Positions 59,831-64,000 of a DNA stretch of 64,000 nt are shown piece after piece (the stretch's first letter is position 1; each line of letters starts with the position of its first letter). Both the position numbers and the translations under genes were made by a program. The notes beneath the pieces were generated by a model. That model was not told where the DNA came from, did not search any database, and worked only from the letters and a program-made list of their open reading frames with translations. The stretch is from positions 62,001-126,000 of the forward strand of contig CP137875.1 in assembly GCA_034406715.1 (NCBI GenBank). The letters run 5' to 3'. Source of the stretch: Rhodotorula mucilaginosa (taxonomy: Eukaryota; Basidiomycota; Microbotryomycetes; Sporidiobolales; Sporidiobolaceae).

Positions 59831-61184
59831 AGACGGGTCCGCTAGCTTTACGTCGATGATGATTCACAAAAGATCCTCTCTCTGCAAGGTGCTAACTATG
59901 GGGCGGAAGAGATACCTTTCATGACTTGCGAGAGGAGGTTTCCCCCTAAGTTCTGTTTTTGCGACGAGCGTTCCGCTCGCTCGACGCGGGCTCGGGTTTC
60001 TCGCTCTCGCCGTTCTGCATCCGCTCTGATCCTTGACGAGGACTGCCACTGGCTGGCTTCTGGCCGAGCCGAGCGAAGAGTTGCTACCTACAGCTCGAAG
60101 ATCAGCTCGGCGCCGCGCAGAGGGTCTACGGTGCGGCTTTTGAGCTACCGCAACTTGGTCACCTCGACGAGTTCGCTCGCTCGCTCGCTCTCTTTCTCGA
60201 GACGTACCTCGCTTGAATACGACAGATGCCAACGCCTTGCTGTACACGTGAGTCACACCTTCCAGCCTCGCGCGGTCCTGTGTTCGGGGATCCAAGCGAC
60301 CAGCCAGCAGCCCCAAGCAGCAGCAGCAGCAGCAGCAGGGGCAGATCGGCCCCCGCCCCAAATGATGTTACTTATAGATTGGGACAACGTAGGACGGACG
60401 TTCGTCCCCTCCTCGAGGGGGGACCGCCCGGTTGGGAAACCGGTGTCGGCGTTATTCACGTCGTGACGATTAATCTTGTTCACACACCGCTCCTTGGAGA
60501 CAAGCGAGTGGCAACTGATGGGAAACACTCCGCCGTTTGCTGCTGATGCTGCTGCCTGCTGCCTGCTGCTGGAGGCGCCGGACTCCGCGAGGCCAATGAG
60601 TTTGATGAGTCGGATGGGGAACTCACTACTGACTCTTGTTTCGTTCGCACATAGGCGCACACTACATTATGCAAAACAACCACACTCAGACAAGGAGCAT
60701 TCCAACTCTTTCGCTTGTAGATTGGCTCTATGGCTTCTCTTTTCCTTTTCCGCAATGTCGAAACCGGTCGTTCTTCTCGAAGTGCACGATTGAAGGCAGC
60801 CAGCGCGCGCGGATGAATCTCGCTATGGTCAAGACTGTTGCCATCAAGCTACGCGCGCCTACACGCTGCAACTCGACCATCCGAAAGCTGCCGTTGGATA
60901 TCGTATGGTGTCTGCTTCGGCGAGCTGTGTCAGGCTTTCGGCGAAGGGGGCATGATATCTGCGGCCCGTCGATGTGTCCATGTTTCCAACGGTTCACCGT
61001 TGTGATTGTCCTTATGTACGGCCTACAACTCCTCGGAGCTCAATGTAACGCGGCTGATATGCGGAAAAGAGAAAAGCGCGTGTCGTCATCCTCTCGGAAA
61101 GAAAGCCTTGGCGGGGCAGCGGCGATGTCTTCCTTCTCACCTTCCGCACGCCCAGTCTAAACAGCGTAGAAAGGAACAAGAAAC
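59831..61184. other. Intergenic, with an orphan coding-like segment at 60094-60216
   Basis: About 1.35 kb between Rpn9 and the vWA gene. At 60094-60216 a 40-codon frame (LEDQLGAAQRVYGAAFELPQ ... FLETYLA) follows a good acceptor (tgctacctacag) and has host-like GC-ending codons, but I cannot connect it to convincing upstream exons. A CAG/CTG-rich stretch follows at 60300-60345 and 60540-60575. Other frames here look like chance. Confidence 0.35.
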
Positions 61185-63965
61185 ATGGGTCTCGCTGGTA
61201 AACTCGCGGCCGCTCAAGCTGGCGCAGGAGGCGCTCCTCCTCCTCCCGCCGCCTCAGCTGCTCGTCCTCCGTTGCCGAGCGCTCCTCAGCCTTCGCAGCA
61301 GCAGTACGGACAGCCCCAGCAGCAGGCGTATGGCGGACAGCAGCAGCAGTACGGACAACCTCCCGCCTACGGTCAGTCCCAGTCTCGTTCCACTCATCGG
61401 TTCTTTCCATGATTCGAGGACGACTCGATGGGTGGGGCCGCGGACAGCTTGCGCTCGCATCCTCTCCGACGGAATGCCGGCAAGGGACGCCAGAGCGAGG
61501 GTAGAGCATTGTTGGTGCAGCTGCCCTCATGGCCGGTCCGGTCCATGCCCGGCGAGCAGCTCGGTGAGGAGACTGGGCTTCGGCTCATCCCGCCGCCCGC
61601 TGATGACCCGCCGCCCATGTTTCGCCGGGAGCCGTCATCATCAGCCCTTTGCGAGCATTCTCCAGAGCTGACCTGGTGATACGCGATCCATGGAACAACA
61701 GGCTACGGCGCTCCGCCCGGTGGCAGCGCTCAGTCGCCGTACGCTCCGCCTTCGGGACCTCCCCCTCCCGTCGCGAACCGTCCGCCTCGTGAGCATCGGC
61801 TTCCCTTCTTCCTCTTTGCGATTTGAACTTTGCGTTGACTCTTCATACTTCATGTCACGCCAGAGTCGAGTTACGCACCTCCCCCGGGCCCGCCGCCCCC
61901 TGTCGGTGGCGCTGGCGGTTACGGAGGAGGAGGGTACGGCCAGCAGCAATACGGTCAGCCCCAGCACCAGCAGCAGCAGCAGTACGGCCAGCCTCCGCAG
62001 CACCCGCAATACGGTCAACCGCCTCAGCAGCAGCAGTACGGTCAACCGCCCCAGCAGCAGGCTCCGCGCCCGACCGGCGCTGGTGGCGTCACGTTCGAAA
62101 ACATTCTCAAGTTGCTCCAGTTTACGGTGCAGGACCAGGTCAGTGCTCGCATCTGAGTCGCCTTTTCTTGAGCCGCCTTCCTGGGCTGTCCTTTCGAGCT
62201 CGGGGTACCGGATGTGGGCGTCAGATCACGGAGCACTCGCTGACTCTTTCGTTGTGTCTCTTCTCCATTCCGTTGCGACCCCGCGCCACGTACACACACC
62301 CACACACACACACACACACACACAGGGCATCCAAGCCTTCTTCCCGGACCCGCGTCAACTCGAGCCGATCGCGCACCGCGTCGTCCAGAGTGGCCAGATC
62401 GAGCACCTCGCGGCGCAGTGGAGGCTGCCGCTCGAAATTGCGGTCGACTTGGCCAAGTTGGCGCTGTTCGATTGTGTCATCTACCTCGACGACTCGGGCA
62501 GTATGGGTGAGTTTCCGTTTCCCTCTTCCGTTTAGGTCGCCACCGCCGGCTCTTTTTGCCGGGGCCGCTCGAAAGAGAGAGACTCGCCATTCTGATCACA
62601 CCTGTTGTTGTTGTTGCGCGCAGCTTTCGAGGAAGGCGGCACGCGCATCGACGACGCCAAGTTGATCGTCTCGCGCGTCGCGCAAGCGTGCAGCGCCTTC
62701 GACGACGACGGTATCCAGGTCCGCTTCATGAACAGCCGCGTCGAGGTGAGGCCTGCAAGGACCGCTCCGTCTCTCTTGTCCAGGAACTTTTCTATCCGTG
62801 GTACAGCGTACTGACCACAATGTGTGCGGGCGCAGGGCAACGGGATCAGGACGGAGCAGGAGGCGACTTCGCTGATCAGCCAGATCAGGTTCAGCGGTCT
62901 CACCCCGCTCGGAACGGTCAGTCCCCTTCCTTCCCTCCTGGACCAGTCTCTCTGTGTCAGCTTTCGGTCTTTCGCGGGCCCGTGGCTGACCTCGTTCACG
63001 GGACCCGGACTGGAACAGGCGCTCGACCAAAAAGTCCTCCAGCCGCTCTTGCTCGGGCCGGCGCGCAACAACCAGCTCAAGAAGCCGTTGCTGATCATCG
63101 CCGTGACGGACGGCGCTCCCGGCGGGGAAGACCGCAACACGCTTGTCCGCGTCTTGGTCAACGCGAGTCGGTTCCTGAAACAGACGCGGTACGGTCCGGA
63201 CGCGATGAGCGTCCAATTGGCGCAGATTGGGAACGATTTGAAAGCGAGGCAGTATTTAGAAGAGATCGATTCGCATCCTGAGGTCGGAGATTTGGTCGAC
63301 TGTACTTCGTTGAGTCCTCGTTCTCTCTTTTCGTGCTTTTTCTCTCTTTTCGTGCTGTTTCTCTCTCTTAGGGTTTGCTCCGCCCCGGGGCGGGCCCACG
63401 GGATCGAGACTGTTGAGGTAGCACGATGAAGCTGACTACGACTGTACTCGTTTTGCAGCAACTTTGAGAACGAGCAGGAAGATCTCGCCAAGCAGGGTGC
63501 GGCCAACTCCCCTTCCCTCTTCTCTTCCCTTTCACTCGAGGCCGCTCTCCTCTTGTCATACAACTCACTGACTCGAGACTCTTGCCTTTTTGAACAGGCG
63601 TCGACCTTACTCCGTGCGTCTGGGGAGACGTTATGCGTGGGTTTCGCTATGAGTTTAGCAAGAGGCTGACCTTGCTTCTTTTTTACTTCCGGCCGCACAG
63701 CGAGTTGTGGCTCGTCAAGGTACGCACATCCGTCTCACTCTCGCTCTCTATAAATTGTGGGGCACACGCAGCTGACTGACATGTGACGACAACGACGACG
63801 GAAACAGATGCTCCTCGGTGGAATCGACTCGAGCTACGACAAGACGTAAGTCTCCCTTTCCCCGCACGGATTTGCTCGGCGCCTGTGGACCCGGAGTTTT
63901 CGTTGAGACAAAGTGCTGATGGCTTCCGTCCCGTCTGGATGACCTGCAGCGACGAGGCCAAGTGA
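61185..63965 (+). CDS. vWA-domain protein with QYGQP-rich N-terminus
   Basis: Twelve exons (61185-61371, 61702-61788, 61864-62138, 62326-62506, 62624-62745, 62836-62916, 63019-63308, 63459-63496, 63598-63613, 63701-63719, 63808-63845, 63950-63965) give 449 aa. The first 150 residues are Gln/Tyr/Pro/Gly-rich with repeated QQQYGQPP units, a prion-like composition. Then come a helical stretch (FENILKLLQFTVQDQ) and a von Willebrand A domain with the metal-site motif IYLDDSGSM (MIDAS DxSxS), the TPLGT threonine and IAVTDGAPGG (MIDAS Asp). The final exons are tiny (38, 16, 19, 38 and 16 nt) but all keep phase and restore a plausible WLVKMLLGGIDSSYD end. Partner and pathway are unknown; vWA proteins of this kind are common and uncharacterised in fungi. 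Confidence 0.8.
62292..62325 (+). repeat. (CA)n microsatellite forming the acceptor of vWA-gene intron 3
   Basis: About 17 CA units run directly into the cag acceptor before exon 4 at 62326. Length changes here would alter the tract upstream of the splice site. Confidence 0.85.
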
Positions 63966-64000
63966 AGCCGCGATCAAGCCGTCACATCAAGCTTCTTCAA

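Noticed and set aside
60361-60460. Possible tRNA or structured RNA (gacgttcgtcccctcctcg region)
   Set aside because: No TpsiC-arm GGTTCGA-type block and no cloverleaf could be drawn.
60636-61160. 174-codon plus-strand frame before the vWA gene
   Set aside because: Arg/Ser/Cys-rich, codon use unlike neighbours, no domain; it overlaps the probable promoter and 5' leader.
1-64000. Retroviral-type, LTR or Polinton-like elements
   Set aside because: I saw no reverse transcriptase, integrase, capsid or polymerase motifs and no long direct terminal repeats.

Overview
The window looks like nuclear DNA of a basidiomycete yeast, most likely a red yeast of the Pucciniomycotina (Rhodotorula/Rhodosporidium-like). 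The signs are GC-rich coding sequence, many short introns of about 50-110 nt with CTGAC-like branch sites, long low-complexity tracts in proteins, and a fungal gene set including a caleosin and two HSPA12-type Hsp70 relatives. The exact species is inference. All gene models were built by hand by joining exons at GT-AG (rarely GC-AG) sites so that the reading phase stays intact; none is supported by transcripts.

Conserved host genes, left to right: a Pop8/Rpp14-like RNase P/MRP subunit (-), a JMJD5-like JmjC oxygenase (+), a Ubc7/UBE2G-type E2 (+), an SRF/Mcm1-type MADS-box factor (+), pantoate-beta-alanine ligase panC/PAN6 (-), an SHPRH/Irc20-type SNF2-RING helicase (+), a caleosin (+), two HSPA12-like Hsp70 ATPases side by side (+), proteasome lid subunit Rpn9 (+) and a vWA-domain protein with a QYGQP-rich N-terminus (+).

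The striking part lies between these genes. At least 13 copies of one multi-exon gene family that I do not recognise occupy 4.4-7.1 kb (two copies, -), 14.6-37.0 kb (ten copies, +) and 46.5-47.8 kb (one copy, -). The protein is about 240-256 aa, has no signal peptide or membrane segment that I can see, and shows short signatures: QPR-x-x-W-K-x-WF, PFW-x-G-[ST]-E, EW-C-x-x-DR, A-x-x-RLGL and a C-terminal RQ-x-x-x-Y. The gene typically has 7 exons, including 18-nt and 24-nt micro-exons. Six copies are near-identical and sit in a tandem array with a 2462-bp period. Every repeat unit also carries exon 1 of the neighbouring panC gene. Most copies share the promoter site CGGCTTGTCCG (CGG-N5-CCG), the sort of inverted CGG pair bound by Zn2Cys6 regulators.

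A 1195-bp non-autonomous DNA transposon (30419-31613), with long inverted ends and a perfect 10-bp target duplication, has inserted among the family copies. The family copies and this element make the accessory part of the window; the rest is ordinary housekeeping sequence.
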